A DNA stretch of 64,000 nt from Bacillota bacterium. GTDB lineage: Bacteria > Bacillota > Clostridia > Lachnospirales > Lachnospiraceae. The position numbers and the translations under genes were made by a program. The notes under the pieces were generated by a model. It was not told the origin of the DNA and ran no database searches. It saw only the letters and a program-made list of their open reading frames with translations. Positions 1 through 10,023 of the stretch are shown piece after piece. The first letter of the stretch is position 1. Every line of letters starts with the position of its first letter. Location of the stretch: positions 308,072 through 372,071 of the forward strand of contig JAEYGZ010000037.1 of assembly GCA_023409535.1 (NCBI GenBank). The letters run 5' to 3'.

Positions 1-75
1 TATGGTTTTCATACTTATTTTCGCTCCATAATCTGCCATCTTGTGTTTTAATGATTCTATGAACAGGAGGTTTTC

Positions 76-2004
76 ATGGATAACAACAATAAACAGAATA
101 AAAATAATTCTCCGAACAGGATGATCATAGTTATTACCTTAGTATCTACACTTATTATCTTTTATATGTTCTGGGCTTTTACGGAGCAGATTAAGGACAG
201 TGGCAGAAAACAGATAACCTATGATGAGTTTCTTCAGATGCTGGATGACGGCAAGATCGCAGAGGTTGTTGCCAAGACGGACAATACGCTGGTCATCACA
301 CCGAAGGAAGAGGATGACAAAGCTTCGGGGATATCCTATTATACCGGATGGTTTTATGATCAGGAGCTGGTTGACCGTTTGCATACTGCCGGTGTGAAGT
401 TCAGTCAGGAGCTTGTGGATAATAAGAACACAGTCATTGGTACCGTTTTGTCCTATATACTTCCGGCCCTTGCTATTTATGCGGTGATGTGGTTCTTATT
501 CCGGGCCATTTCAAAAAACAGCGGCGGAGTTATGGGAGTCGGAAAGAGTAATGCCAAGGTCTATGTGGAGAAGCAGACCGGCGTCACCTTTCGGGATGTT
601 GCGGGTCAGGAGGAGGCAAAGGAATCCCTTACAGAGATAGTTGATTTCCTTCATAATCCGGCCAAATATACCAGAATCGGTGCAAAGCTGCCTAAGGGCG
701 CACTGCTTGTAGGCCCTCCCGGTACCGGTAAGACCTTGCTGGCCAAGGCAGTTGCAGGTGAGGCGAAGGTTCCGTTCTTTTCTTTATCCGGATCTGATTT
801 TGTGGAAATGTTCGTCGGTGTCGGTGCGTCCCGTGTAAGAGACTTATTCAAACAGGCACAGCAATCCGCACCTTGTATTATTTTCATTGATGAAATTGAT
901 GCCATTGGTAAGAGTCGTGATACCCATTACGGCGGCGGTAATGATGAGCGTGAGCAGACCTTAAACCAGCTGTTGGCTAACATGGACGGCTTTGATTCTT
1001 CCAAGGGCTTAGTCATCCTTGGCGCAACCAACCGACCTGAGGTACTTGATAAGGCATTACTTCGTCCCGGACGTTTTGACCGCCGTATTATCGTGGATAA
1101 GCCGGATCTGAAGGGAAGAGTGGATATTCTGAAGGTACATGCAAAGAATGTTCTTATGCATGATTCAGTGGATTTAGAAGCAATTGCAAAGGCAACTTCG
1201 GGAGCGGTAGGTTCCGATCTTGCCAATATGATTAATGAAGCTGCCATTCTTGCGGTAAAACAGGGCAGAACCGTAGTTACCCAGGAGGACCTCTTTGAAT
1301 CAGTGGAGGTTGTCATCGCCGGTAAGGAGAAGAAGGATCGTATCCTAAGCAAGGAAGAGAAGCGGATCGTTGCATACCATGAAGTAGGCCATGCGCTTGT
1401 TACCGCCCTGGAGAAAAATGCAGAGCCGGTACAGAAGATTACCATCGTGCCAAGAACCATGGGCTCCCTGGGCTATGTAATGCATGTGCCCGAGGAAGAG
1501 AAATATCTGATGAGTAAGGATGAGATATTATCCCGCATCACTGTTCTTTATGGCGGCCGCGCCGCAGAAAAAGTGGTTTTTGCTTCGATTACTACCGGTG
1601 CTTCCAATGATATAGAAAAGGCCACCTCTCTTGCCAGAGCAATGGTTACCCAGTATGGTATGTCTGATAAATTCGGTCTGATGGGGCTGGAATCTGTAGA
1701 GAATAAGTATTTGGACGGCAGAGCGGTTCTTAACTGCGGTGAAGCAACCGCCAGTGAAATCGATCAGGAAGTAATGCAGATCTTAAAGAATTGTTATGAC
1801 AGAGCCGAAGAGCTGCTGGCAGGCAACCGGGAAGTTCTCGATAAGATTGCAGATCACCTGATTGCCAGAGAGACCATTACCGGCGAAGAATTCATGAGGA
1901 TTTATAGTGAAGTGAAGGGTATTACCGAGGAGCCTAAGGCTGAGATCGAGGATAAGTCGGAAGCTGTGCATGCGGACGGCACCCAGGGATCAGATGGAAT
2001 ATAA
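76..2004 (+). CDS. ftsH: ATP-dependent zinc metalloprotease FtsH
   Basis: Membrane-anchored AAA+ protease that extracts and degrades membrane and short-lived cytosolic proteins as a hexamer. Two N-terminal membrane segments (about residues 16-35 and 123-143) flank a roughly 85-residue extracytoplasmic domain. The AAA module has Walker A GPPGTGKT at 213-220, Walker B IIFIDEID near 268-275 and the second region of homology GATNRPEVLDKALLRPGRFD near 316-335. The zinc site is HEVGH at 435-439, where many homologues have HEAGH; both zinc histidines and the catalytic Glu are present. Length (642 aa) is normal. AGGAGG at 65-70 sets the ATG start. It is monocistronic as far as visible, with a terminator directly downstream. 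Confidence 0.98.
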   Translation: MDNNNKQNKNNSPNRMIIVITLVSTLIIFYMFWAFTEQIKDSGRKQITYDEFLQMLDDGKIAEVVAKTDNTLVITPKEEDDKASGISYYTGWFYDQELVDRLHTAGVKFSQELVDNKNTVIGTVLSYILPALAIYAVMWFLFRAISKNSGGVMGVGKSNAKVYVEKQTGVTFRDVAGQEEAKESLTEIVDFLHNPAKYTRIGAKLPKGALLVGPPGTGKTLLAKAVAGEAKVPFFSLSGSDFVEMFVGVGASRVRDLFKQAQQSAPCIIFIDEIDAIGKSRDTHYGGGNDEREQTLNQLLANMDGFDSSKGLVILGATNRPEVLDKALLRPGRFDRRIIVDKPDLKGRVDILKVHAKNVLMHDSVDLEAIAKATSGAVGSDLANMINEAAILAVKQGRTVVTQEDLFESVEVVIAGKEKKDRILSKEEKRIVAYHEVGHALVTALEKNAEPVQKITIVPRTMGSLGYVMHVPEEEKYLMSKDEILSRITVLYGGRAAEKVVFASITTGASNDIEKATSLARAMVTQYGMSDKFGLMGLESVENKYLDGRAVLNCGEATASEIDQEVMQILKNCYDRAEELLAGNREVLDKIADHLIARETITGEEFMRIYSEVKGITEEPKAEIEDKSEAVHADGTQGSDGI

Positions 2005-2031
2005 GTTTATAACAAGATAATATAAACCAAG

Positions 2032-2095
2032 AAAGGGACTGTTAATTTTGACAGTCCCTTTTTGGATACCCGCAAGTACTTTATTTTTGCGGGGT
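2032..2095. terminator. tandem hairpins between convergent ftsH and esterase genes
   Basis: First hairpin: AAAGGGACTGT (2032-2042) pairs with ACAGTCCCTTT (2051-2061) across an 8-nt loop and runs into T residues, a typical intrinsic terminator for ftsH. Second hairpin: ACCCGCAA (2068-2075) pairs with TTGCGGGGT (2087-2095) with one bulge; it lies between the two stop codons and may serve the opposite-strand esterase gene. Confidence 0.8.
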
Positions 2096-2135
2096 TCCCT
2101 ATGATTAGAGTACCATACGGATCGTTTCTGTAATA

Positions 2136-2927
2136 TTATATCTGTCTTTTCTGATTTGCATAAGCATCCGTTCGCGGAAGCCAATCAAGAAATTCCTCTA
2201 TGGCTTTATCCCAGTAGCGCCATTCGTGGGAATAGCCGGGAGAGGAAACCCAGGTTACTTCCTGGCCCATTTCCTTCATGGCATCGGCAAATTTCTTATC
2301 GATATCGTATATGAAATCCTTCTCACCGCAGCAGATATACATCTTTGGAAACGCTCTGTGCTCCTTTACCAATTTATCTGCCAGCTGATAGACATCGTGC
2401 TCCGGCTTTAATATAAATTCCCCGCCGCCGATGATCCCGTTGGGATTTGCGTGGTATGCAGCAGAAAATGACCCAATAGCCGCATAATGCTCAGGATGGG
2501 TGAGCGCATGAACCGTTGCGCCGAAGCCTCCCATGGAAAGTCCGGCAATAAAGGTATCCTCTCTGCGTTCGGAGACCGGGAACATATTGCAGATAAATTC
2601 CGGAAGCTCCCTGCTGATAAAATCAAAATAATTATCGCCATTCTCCTGATTAACATAGAATTTGTTCTCGCCGGAGAACATAACAACAGCGATCTGCCGT
2701 TCCTCTGCATAAAGCTCCGCGTTGGTATAGCCGGTCCACTGAGCCTGATTGTTGCCGTATCCGTGCAGCAGGTAAAGTACCGGATACTTTGCCGCCGGCT
2801 TGTGTGACGGTGCCTGCGTACCGGTCATACCAAAGGATTCCGGTATCGTAGGGGTAGGGATGATTACGGTAAGATCAACCGTCCTGTGCAGTGTATAAGA
2901 AATAACGTTACAAGTAAATCTGGCCAT
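2136..2927 (-). CDS. esterase family alpha/beta hydrolase (esterase D / feruloyl-esterase-like)
   Basis: Predicted cytosolic serine esterase of the putative-esterase family (esterase D, S-formylglutathione hydrolase, feruloyl or acetyl-xylan esterases). LLHGYGNN near 53-60 is the oxyanion-loop region and GLSMGG at 129-134 carries nucleophile Ser131; Asp204 (GEKDF) and His234 (YSHEW) are the probable remaining triad members. There is no signal peptide, so an imported acylated sugar or a detoxification substrate is likelier than extracellular polymer; the substrate is unknown. AGGAGGCAGC just before the ATG at 2927 fixes the start. It is divergent from the adjacent sugar-transport locus, which suggests but does not prove a role in the same carbohydrate pathway. 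Confidence 0.88.
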   Translation of the reverse strand: MARFTCNVISYTLHRTVDLTVIIPTPTIPESFGMTGTQAPSHKPAAKYPVLYLLHGYGNNQAQWTGYTNAELYAEERQIAVVMFSGENKFYVNQENGDNYFDFISRELPEFICNMFPVSERREDTFIAGLSMGGFGATVHALTHPEHYAAIGSFSAAYHANPNGIIGGGEFILKPEHDVYQLADKLVKEHRAFPKMYICCGEKDFIYDIDKKFADAMKEMGQEVTWVSSPGYSHEWRYWDKAIEEFLDWLPRTDAYANQKRQI

Positions 2928-3145
2928 ATAGCTGCCTCCTCTTTTCGGTTTTTGTATGATTTCAATCCGTATCTTAACACTGATTGTCGCGTGTTACAAG
3001 AAAGGAAGCTGTAATTATCGGTTTTGTTGTATGATTTATCTGAATTATTGCTTGTAGGAATGTTATTTATGGTATTAATATATAAACGCAACAGGGCTGG
3101 ACTGTGATCCATCTCATGAATTTATACAAATAGAAGGAGAAGATT

Positions 3146-4705
3146 ATGAACAAAAATCGTTTATTGGCATTCATTCTGGTAATTGTATTGATTTCAACCG
3201 GTTTTTACGGATGCAGTAAAAAGGAGGAGGGCAAATCAGACACAAATGCCGGTTCGGGCAGCGGTACTGCAGCAGCAACCGATGGTTCGGGGGAAGCAAC
3301 AGAGCCTGAGGTCAATTTTGAGGAAGAGCCTTATCATGCAACCTTGATGTACTTTGCAGCAAATGAAGCGGCGGATGATTTGGATCTTGTGGAAGCGAGA
3401 TTCAATGAACTGACCAAAGCACAATTAAATATGGAGGTTGACTTGATGCCGGTTACCATAGGTACCTATAACCAGCAGATTCAATTGATGCTTGCCGGCG
3501 GGGAGCCTCTGGATATCTTCCCTATGTTCCTGAGTAATGCCGGTACCTATATTGATGCACAGTATATCGTGGATCTGAGTGATCTGATCTATGACTATGG
3601 CAAGGACATTATCGATATTGTGGGTGAGGATGATATCTGGTGTGCCAGTGTCGGAGATTTTCTCTGGGGGGTACCCGTGATGATGGAAAGAGCACATCCC
3701 AGTGCTTTTGTTCTCCGTAATGATATCCTGACGGAATTGGGAATTAATGCAGCGGATATTAATGGAATTGAGGGTATGGGAGAGGTATTTGCCAAGGTTC
3801 ATGAGGCATATCCGGATATGACCGTATTTGGAGGAACAGCCGGTATGGATCCCTCCACGATTGACAACAGTATTGATGACCTGGGAGACCGGTTTGGAAT
3901 ACTTGCAAATTACGGAGCGGAACCAAAGGTAACAAACTGGTATGAAACCGACCGGTACAAGGAACTGGTAAATTATACGAGGGATTGGTATCTTCAGGGT
4001 TATGTGTCCAAGGATCTTGCTACAAGCACCGATTCCGGCGAAGCCCTGATGAAAGCGGGTAACCTGTTTGCCTTCTGCTGCAATGCAAAGCCCAACTCCA
4101 AGCAGGAGAAGGACGCTATGACAGGCTTTGATACTGCAATCGTGACCTTTGATGATCCTTTATTGACAACAAATATGACCGGAACCATCGGCTATTCCAT
4201 CGCAAATAATTCAGAGGATCCGGCCAAAGCCGTACAATTATATAACTGGGTTATAAAAACAGAAGAAGCGAATGATTTGCTCAACTGGGGTATTGAGGGG
4301 AAGCATTGGGCAGAAACCCCGGACGGAACCATCGACTATCCGGAGGGTGTAACCATGGACAGCGTAGGATACCATCAGGATTTTGGCTGGGCAATGCCGA
4401 ACCAGATGAACAGCCATATTTGGAAGGGGAACGCTCCGGATATCTGGGAGCAGTATAGAGCCTTCCGAGACGAAGCCCATAAATCGGCAGCATATGGATT
4501 TACCTTTGATATCACTCCCGTGGTAAATGAAATAGCAGCCCTTACCTCTGTGAAGGCCCAGTATAGTTCCATTATCGGGTCCGGCTCTGTGGATCCGGAT
4601 GCAACCTTAAAAGAATTTAATGATGCACTTTATGCTGCCGGACTTCAGAAGGTGATGGATGAGAAACAGAAGCAGTTAGATGAGTGGCTTGCATCCCATA
4701 AATAG
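3146..4705 (+). CDS. extracellular solute-binding lipoprotein of a carbohydrate ABC transporter (LplA/YtcQ type)
   Basis: Substrate-binding component of a CUT1-type sugar importer. An N-terminal signal sequence of about 20 hydrophobic residues ends in a lipobox-like stretch (STGFYGC) whose Cys23 would be lipidated. A Gly/Ser/Ala/Thr-rich acidic linker (about 25-60) precedes the mature domain, as is common for tethered binding proteins. The length of 519 aa fits the long LplA/YtcQ subgroup rather than the approximately 420-aa maltose-binding type. It is first in an operon with two permeases and a YesM/YesN-like pair; no ATPase is encoded, so a shared MsmX-like ATPase elsewhere is likely. The substrate cannot be read from sequence. 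Confidence 0.92.
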   Translation: MNKNRLLAFILVIVLISTGFYGCSKKEEGKSDTNAGSGSGTAAATDGSGEATEPEVNFEEEPYHATLMYFAANEAADDLDLVEARFNELTKAQLNMEVDLMPVTIGTYNQQIQLMLAGGEPLDIFPMFLSNAGTYIDAQYIVDLSDLIYDYGKDIIDIVGEDDIWCASVGDFLWGVPVMMERAHPSAFVLRNDILTELGINAADINGIEGMGEVFAKVHEAYPDMTVFGGTAGMDPSTIDNSIDDLGDRFGILANYGAEPKVTNWYETDRYKELVNYTRDWYLQGYVSKDLATSTDSGEALMKAGNLFAFCCNAKPNSKQEKDAMTGFDTAIVTFDDPLLTTNMTGTIGYSIANNSEDPAKAVQLYNWVIKTEEANDLLNWGIEGKHWAETPDGTIDYPEGVTMDSVGYHQDFGWAMPNQMNSHIWKGNAPDIWEQYRAFRDEAHKSAAYGFTFDITPVVNEIAALTSVKAQYSSIIGSGSVDPDATLKEFNDALYAAGLQKVMDEKQKQLDEWLASHK

Positions 4706-4746
4706 CAGCAGGATTACAGAGAATGGGAATGGAAGGAGAACATGTA

Positions 4747-5691
4747 GTGGCAAAGGAACAGGGTGCAATGTCTTTACAAACAGCTCTGCATAAGCGCATC
4801 ATAAAGTATCTGCCTTTATACCTGATGCTTTTACCGGGAATGGTTTATTTGTTTATCAATAGTTATATCCCCATGGCCGGTATTATCGTCGCATTTAAAA
4901 AATATAACGTGAAACAGGGTATTTACGGCAGTCCGTGGGCAGGGTTAACTAATTTTATCTACTTGTTTAAAAATGATGCTTTTGTGATCATTCGAAATAC
5001 GCTGCTTTACAATATCGTATTTATTATTCTGAATATTGTTGTCGGAGTGGCTCTGGCAATTATGATTACCGATGTGGCGGGAAAGAAGGCGAAGAAGCTC
5101 TATCAAAGCTCAATTATGCTGCCCTTTCTGGTATCCGTTGTAATCGTCAGTTATATCGTATTTGCTTTTCTCGGTGCAGAAAACGGAATGATCAATAAGG
5201 GAATCCTGGAGCCTCTCGGGTACAAACCGATTGCCTGGTATCAGGAACCCCGCTATTGGCCGTTCATCCTTATATTCGTCAACCTCTGGAAAGGAGTCGG
5301 TTACGGGTGCCTTATCTATATTGCGGGAATTGCAGGGATTGATAAAAGCTTTTATGAAGCGGCACAGCTGGATGGGGCAAGCAGATGGCAGCAGGTTTGC
5401 GGCATAATGCTTCCCCATCTGGTACCGACCATCATCACCCTGCTTCTGTTAAGCGTCGGCCGTATTTTTTACTCCGATTTCGGTTTGTTCTATCAGGTGC
5501 CTCAGAACTCGGGTGCTTTGTTTCATGTGACGAATACAATTGATACCTATGTATACCGCGCCCTGATCTCTGCGGGAGGAATAGGAAGAAGCGGGGCTGC
5601 CGGCTTATTCCAGTCCATCATAGGATTTTTCCTGGTCATGCTTTCGAATTTGATCGTCCGTAAAGCAAGCAGTGAAAATGCATTATTTTAG
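4747..5691 (+). CDS. carbohydrate ABC transporter permease, LplB family
   Basis: Integral membrane subunit of the sugar importer. About six membrane segments are visible, beginning LPLYLMLLPGMVYLF, and the cytoplasmic EAA loop is EAAQLDGASRWQQVCGIML, matching the consensus EAA---G that docks on the ATPase. I place the start at the GTG at 4747 (MAKEQGAMS): GGAAGGAG at 4731-4738 is at proper distance from it, whereas the in-frame ATG at 4723 lies upstream of that Shine-Dalgarno sequence. It follows the binding protein by about 40 bp and precedes the second permease by a few bases, so all three are probably co-transcribed. Confidence 0.92.
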   Translation: MAKEQGAMSLQTALHKRIIKYLPLYLMLLPGMVYLFINSYIPMAGIIVAFKKYNVKQGIYGSPWAGLTNFIYLFKNDAFVIIRNTLLYNIVFIILNIVVGVALAIMITDVAGKKAKKLYQSSIMLPFLVSVVIVSYIVFAFLGAENGMINKGILEPLGYKPIAWYQEPRYWPFILIFVNLWKGVGYGCLIYIAGIAGIDKSFYEAAQLDGASRWQQVCGIMLPHLVPTIITLLLLSVGRIFYSDFGLFYQVPQNSGALFHVTNTIDTYVYRALISAGGIGRSGAAGLFQSIIGFFLVMLSNLIVRKASSENALF

Positions 5692-5704
5692 GGAGGCAAA
5701 CGGA

Positions 5705-6595
5705 ATGATAAAGTCAAGAAGCTATAAACGATACCAATCTATACTGCATATAGTATTAATCCTGATCACCCTGATCATGATTCTTCCGCTGGTACTGTTA
5801 TTCATGTCCTCCATATCCTCAGAGAAGTCCCTCCTTGTTCACGGCTATTCCTTTTTACCCAAGGAATTCAGTCCGGATGCTTACATTTACATATTGCGTA
5901 ATAAAGAGACCATATTCCGGGCATACGGGATCACCATACTTGTGACGCTGATCGGAACATCGGCCAATATCCTGATGTCCTCTTTTATGGCATTTCCGCT
6001 ATCGATACGTAAGCTTCCGTTTCGCAATATAATCAGTTTTTATATATTTTTTACAATGCTTTTTAATGGCGGACTGGTACCTTCCTATCTGATGTGGACC
6101 GGTACCTTCCACATCAAGAACACCCTTTGGGCACTCATTATACCTAATTTTTTAATGGGTGCGATGAATGTCATGCTGATCAGGACTTACTTTGCAACGA
6201 GTATACCGGAGACACTTTATGAAGCGGCACAGATTGACGGAGCGGGATATATCAAGGTATTCCGGTCCATCGTACTGCCTCTTGGAAAGCCGATCCTGGT
6301 TACCATAGGTTTATTTTCAGGATTAACCTATTGGAATGATTGGACAAATGGATTATACTATATCAACAAGGCAGAGCTATACAGCATTCAAACTTTGTTA
6401 AATAAAATGATCCAGGATATACAGGCTATCCAGGCGAATGCAACAGCTTCTTCCAATGCCGCAGCCATGGCAATTCCGCAGGTATCCATCCGTATGGCAA
6501 TTGCCTTTGTAGCATTATTTCCTATTCTGATGGTATATCCCTTTTTAGAGAAATATTTTGCAAGCGGTATTATGCTGGGGGCTGTCAAAGGATAA
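5705..6595 (+). CDS. carbohydrate ABC transporter permease, YtcP/AraQ family
   Basis: Second membrane subunit of the importer, pairing with the LplB-type permease. It has six predicted helices, starting with ILHIVLILITLIMILPLVLL, and an EAA loop reading YEAAQIDGAGYIKVFRSIVL. The C-terminus ends in a GAVKG motif typical of this subfamily. The chosen ATG at 5705 is preceded by GGGAGG (5691-5696), which overlaps the previous stop codon; an in-frame upstream ATG at 5672 has no such site. The permeases are therefore very tightly coupled. Confidence 0.92.
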   Translation: MIKSRSYKRYQSILHIVLILITLIMILPLVLLFMSSISSEKSLLVHGYSFLPKEFSPDAYIYILRNKETIFRAYGITILVTLIGTSANILMSSFMAFPLSIRKLPFRNIISFYIFFTMLFNGGLVPSYLMWTGTFHIKNTLWALIIPNFLMGAMNVMLIRTYFATSIPETLYEAAQIDGAGYIKVFRSIVLPLGKPILVTIGLFSGLTYWNDWTNGLYYINKAELYSIQTLLNKMIQDIQAIQANATASSNAAAMAIPQVSIRMAIAFVALFPILMVYPFLEKYFASGIMLGAVKG

Positions 6596-6626
6596 GCTTT
6601 TGTTCGTCGAGGGAGGTGCGGCTGGG

Positions 6627-8372
6627 ATGAAAAAATCAAGGGTTAAAAAACCGTCAATTAAGAATTTATACCGCTTGATCATTCTAATTATGATACCGGT
6701 CGTATTATTTGCCGTCTTTGTCAGTATAAGAATTCGCAGCGCAATTGAAGACCAGGTTCTGGAGAATGCCCATGCGACAATCCGGACCCAGATGACACAG
6801 CTGGGAGATAATCTGACGAATATCAATTATTCCCTGCTGCAGCTTTTGAATGAGGATGGGGATATTGCCGCTTTGGAGGCGGAGGATACCGCTGCCGTAA
6901 AGCGGCTGAATTCCATCCTCAGCCTGAAGGATACCTTCCGGGAATTGATGAATAATTACGGTGGCTATTACAGCTTTTTTTATTACGAGCCGGAGGAAGA
7001 TTATTTTACAGTCAGAAGCTCCGGCAATATCGAATTAAAGGAGCTGCCTGCTTATACTGCGCGGGTCGTCGAATATCTGAAGCACGAAGGTGAGGACCCT
7101 CGGGTCGCAAATCAAAAATGGACTGTGCTTGTAAACGAGGATAATATGCCTTTCCTGATTAAAATCTACCGGAGCAATGAGAATTATCTGGGCGTATGGC
7201 TTGATTTTAATTCCCTCGTTCAGCGCTTTGGCATGAATCAGTACAGCACAGTCAATAATTATATGTTTATCGCCAGGAACAACAAGCTTCTGGGAGACGT
7301 GATACAATATCAAAATATAACGAAGCAGGACAGTCTGGCTGTCAGTACAAAGCACCAGACACAGATAAAGGGGAATTATGAGATTACCTATTCTAATTTT
7401 CCGAAGGGCAATTTCTCCTTCGTCTTCTGTATTAACATTCTGGAAAAATATCAGAATGTACGGGCCTTAATCCTGTTCCTGCTGACGATTGTGGTGGCTA
7501 TTCTGGCAACCGGTATTCTCCTGCTGATTTACATTAGCCGGCAGATTTTATTCCCCTTAAATAACTTTATTGATACCTTGACAGTAGAGAGCTTTGAAGA
7601 GCGGAACAAGAAGCGGAGCTTGCATTTTGAAGAAATGGACGCTGTTAACCGGCTGTTTCTAAGTACGAAGAAGCAGATGGAAGAATTAAGAATCGCAATG
7701 TATGAGAAAGAGCTGGAGAGGCAGAAGATTGAGATGGAATATCTCAGACTGCAAATTAAACCGCATTTTTACTTAAACTGTATGAATATTATCTATCACA
7801 TGGCACAATCAGGTCATTTTGAAATGATTCAAAGGCTGTCCCTGGAGATATCCGATTATTTCCGGTCGGTGATTAAGAAGGGAAGCGCGCTGATTCCCCT
7901 GCGGGAGGAGCTGCAGCATGTACAGAGATACCTGAATATCAACAAGATCAGATACGGGGATGAACTGAGCACGCAGATACTGATTCCGCCGGAGCTGGAG
8001 GGGTATCTCATCGCACCCTTGATGATTCATACCTTTGCGGAGAATTCGATCAAGCATGCGTTATTGGGGCAGAGCGCCGTAATGATACAGATTCTGGCGG
8101 AAAAGGTCATAAGGGAGAACAGGGAGTATCTTTATATCTGTGTCAAGGACAACGGGAAGGGGTTTCCCGAGGAATTGCTGGAGAACTTAAATACCGGCAA
8201 AAGCCTGGAGACAGAGGATGGAAGAAGAGTCGGGCTGGCGAATACCTTACAGCGTTTTAAATATTTTTATCATGAAGCAGGTAAAATTTTATTCTCAAAT
8301 GCAATGAGCGGAGGAGCAACGGTTGAACTATGGATCCCGGCGGTGCTCGAAGACAGGAAGCAAATAATGTAG
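6627..8372 (+). CDS. YesM-family sensor histidine kinase
   Basis: Membrane-bound sensor kinase for the adjacent carbohydrate locus. One membrane segment lies near the N-terminus (about 18-38) and a second around 288-310, enclosing a roughly 250-residue extracytoplasmic sensing domain; a short HAMP-like segment follows. The His-kinase motif is LQIKPHFYLNCMNII, where the usual form is QINPHFLFNTLN; the phospho-acceptor His is kept but the surrounding Asn is replaced by Lys. The C-terminal ATPase domain has HTFAENSIKHAL (N box) and VKDNGKGFP (G1). GGGAGGTG at 6611-6618 supports the ATG at 6627 over an in-frame ATG at 6558. It is followed directly by its response regulator. Confidence 0.93.
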   Translation: MKKSRVKKPSIKNLYRLIILIMIPVVLFAVFVSIRIRSAIEDQVLENAHATIRTQMTQLGDNLTNINYSLLQLLNEDGDIAALEAEDTAAVKRLNSILSLKDTFRELMNNYGGYYSFFYYEPEEDYFTVRSSGNIELKELPAYTARVVEYLKHEGEDPRVANQKWTVLVNEDNMPFLIKIYRSNENYLGVWLDFNSLVQRFGMNQYSTVNNYMFIARNNKLLGDVIQYQNITKQDSLAVSTKHQTQIKGNYEITYSNFPKGNFSFVFCINILEKYQNVRALILFLLTIVVAILATGILLLIYISRQILFPLNNFIDTLTVESFEERNKKRSLHFEEMDAVNRLFLSTKKQMEELRIAMYEKELERQKIEMEYLRLQIKPHFYLNCMNIIYHMAQSGHFEMIQRLSLEISDYFRSVIKKGSALIPLREELQHVQRYLNINKIRYGDELSTQILIPPELEGYLIAPLMIHTFAENSIKHALLGQSAVMIQILAEKVIRENREYLYICVKDNGKGFPEELLENLNTGKSLETEDGRRVGLANTLQRFKYFYHEAGKILFSNAMSGGATVELWIPAVLEDRKQIM

Positions 8373-8404
8373 CAGAAAGAAATAGCATCATGATGAGGAC
8401 GGTT

Positions 8405-9985
8405 ATGAATATTTTAATTGTAGATGATGACAAGTATGTATTGGAGGGAATCCGTAACGGGGTTAACTGGGAGAGCCTCCCCATTGACCATAGATACGAA
8501 GCAAGAAACGGCTATGAAGCCAGAGAGATCTTAAATCATTACCAGATTCACATTATGGTCTGCGATATAGAGATGCCGCAGGAAAGCGGATTGGAGCTGC
8601 TGGCATGGCTCAGAAGCAAGGGCTCGGAGGTTCAGACTGTTTTTCTGACCAGCTATGCCGATTTTAATTATGCGCAAAGAGCGCTTCAACTAGGAAGCTT
8701 TGAATACTTTTTAAAACCGATTGAATACGACAAGCTGGCCAGGATTATTGCAGAAGCTGCAAATAACATTAAGAAGAAGGAAATAGGTAAGCAGTATCAG
8801 CTCTATGGCCAGTACTGGATTGCTTCCGAGCAGACGAGAAAGGAATATTTTTGGACCAAGGTGATGGAACGGCGTCATCCGTTTACGGAAGAAGAGATCT
8901 ACAGGAGGATTCAGGAAGAGAGACTGGATTATACCAGAGAGGACGGGTTTATACTCATAGCTTTGCAGCTGCCGGAAGGCGAGGAAGGCCAGGGAGACCT
9001 TGGGAAGTACAATCCTGATATTACGGCAATCATCACCCAGGCACTGGAACGGAAGGAATTAAAGATGGAAGCCGCCTGGCAGGAGTCCAGAGAGCAATGG
9101 TTTGTTATCGTAAGAATTGGCGGACTTCCCGATACTGCAGCGGGAATACTTAAGAATATAGCGGTTCGTATCCGGCAGCAGCTTTTGTCACTGTCAAAAA
9201 AGCCTGTGGTATATTATTCAAAGGAAATTGGCATAACTCAGGCATATGAGCAGACGCTTCTGATCAAACAGATGATGTTTAATAACCTGACTTACCAAAA
9301 TGGTATCTTTTATGTCGAGGAACGGGGAAGAACCATAGAGAAGCCGGAGGTGCTGGTTGATTTTAAGGAGGCCGGGAGGCTGCTGCTTGAGGGGAATAAG
9401 AAGGAGCTTCTTCTGTATGTGGACCGGACCATTGAAAATGCTGAAAAGGATAAAAATATTACGATTGATCTCTTTGAACGGTTCCGGATCGACTGGCTTC
9501 AGATTATATTTTCCTACCTGCATGAGAACCAGGTAGAGGCTGACCGGCTTTTTGCAAATAAGAACTACCGTGACAGGTATGAGCGCTCAAGTCAAAGTAT
9601 CATAGAATTTCGTGCCTACCTTGGGTATATGATCGATACCGCAATCGATTATGTAAGCTTTGTCAGAGAATCGGATGATATCATATTAAAGATAGAGCAT
9701 TACATTAACCAGCATTTGAATCGAACTATCACCAGGGCGGATATTGCAGAGATTGTATACCTGAATTCGGATTATATTGCACAGATTTTTAAGAAAAAGA
9801 TGGGGATTCCCCTTATGAAATATATTAACAATAAGCGGCTGGAGCGAGCGAAGGAGTTGCTGTTAACGACCAATAAACCGGTATATACCATAGCCTGTGA
9901 GGTAGGGTATCCGACGAGCTCCTATTTTTCCAAGCAATTCAGAGAGACGTACGGTATTAGTCCGAATGAATACAGAAAGAATTAA
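8405..9985 (+). CDS. YesN-family response regulator, receiver plus AraC-type DNA-binding domain
   Basis: Cytosolic transcription regulator, partner of the preceding YesM-like kinase. The receiver domain covers residues 1-120 with acidic pocket VDDD, phospho-acceptor Asp in VCDIEMPQESG and conserved Lys in FLKPIEY. A middle region of about 280 residues resembles the linker of YesN-type regulators. The last 100 residues are two AraC helix-turn-helix motifs, ending YPTSSYFSKQFRETYGISPN. I prefer the ATG at 8405 because GAGGA at 8395-8399 precedes it; in-frame ATGs at 8390 and 8393 are possible. It likely activates the upstream transport operon when the kinase senses its sugar. Confidence 0.93.
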   Translation: MNILIVDDDKYVLEGIRNGVNWESLPIDHRYEARNGYEAREILNHYQIHIMVCDIEMPQESGLELLAWLRSKGSEVQTVFLTSYADFNYAQRALQLGSFEYFLKPIEYDKLARIIAEAANNIKKKEIGKQYQLYGQYWIASEQTRKEYFWTKVMERRHPFTEEEIYRRIQEERLDYTREDGFILIALQLPEGEEGQGDLGKYNPDITAIITQALERKELKMEAAWQESREQWFVIVRIGGLPDTAAGILKNIAVRIRQQLLSLSKKPVVYYSKEIGITQAYEQTLLIKQMMFNNLTYQNGIFYVEERGRTIEKPEVLVDFKEAGRLLLEGNKKELLLYVDRTIENAEKDKNITIDLFERFRIDWLQIIFSYLHENQVEADRLFANKNYRDRYERSSQSIIEFRAYLGYMIDTAIDYVSFVRESDDIILKIEHYINQHLNRTITRADIAEIVYLNSDYIAQIFKKKMGIPLMKYINNKRLERAKELLLTTNKPVYTIACEVGYPTSSYFSKQFRETYGISPNEYRKN

Positions 9986-10023
9986 TATGCGCATTCCTAT
10001 GTGCGGAAATGGAGGAAGCTACG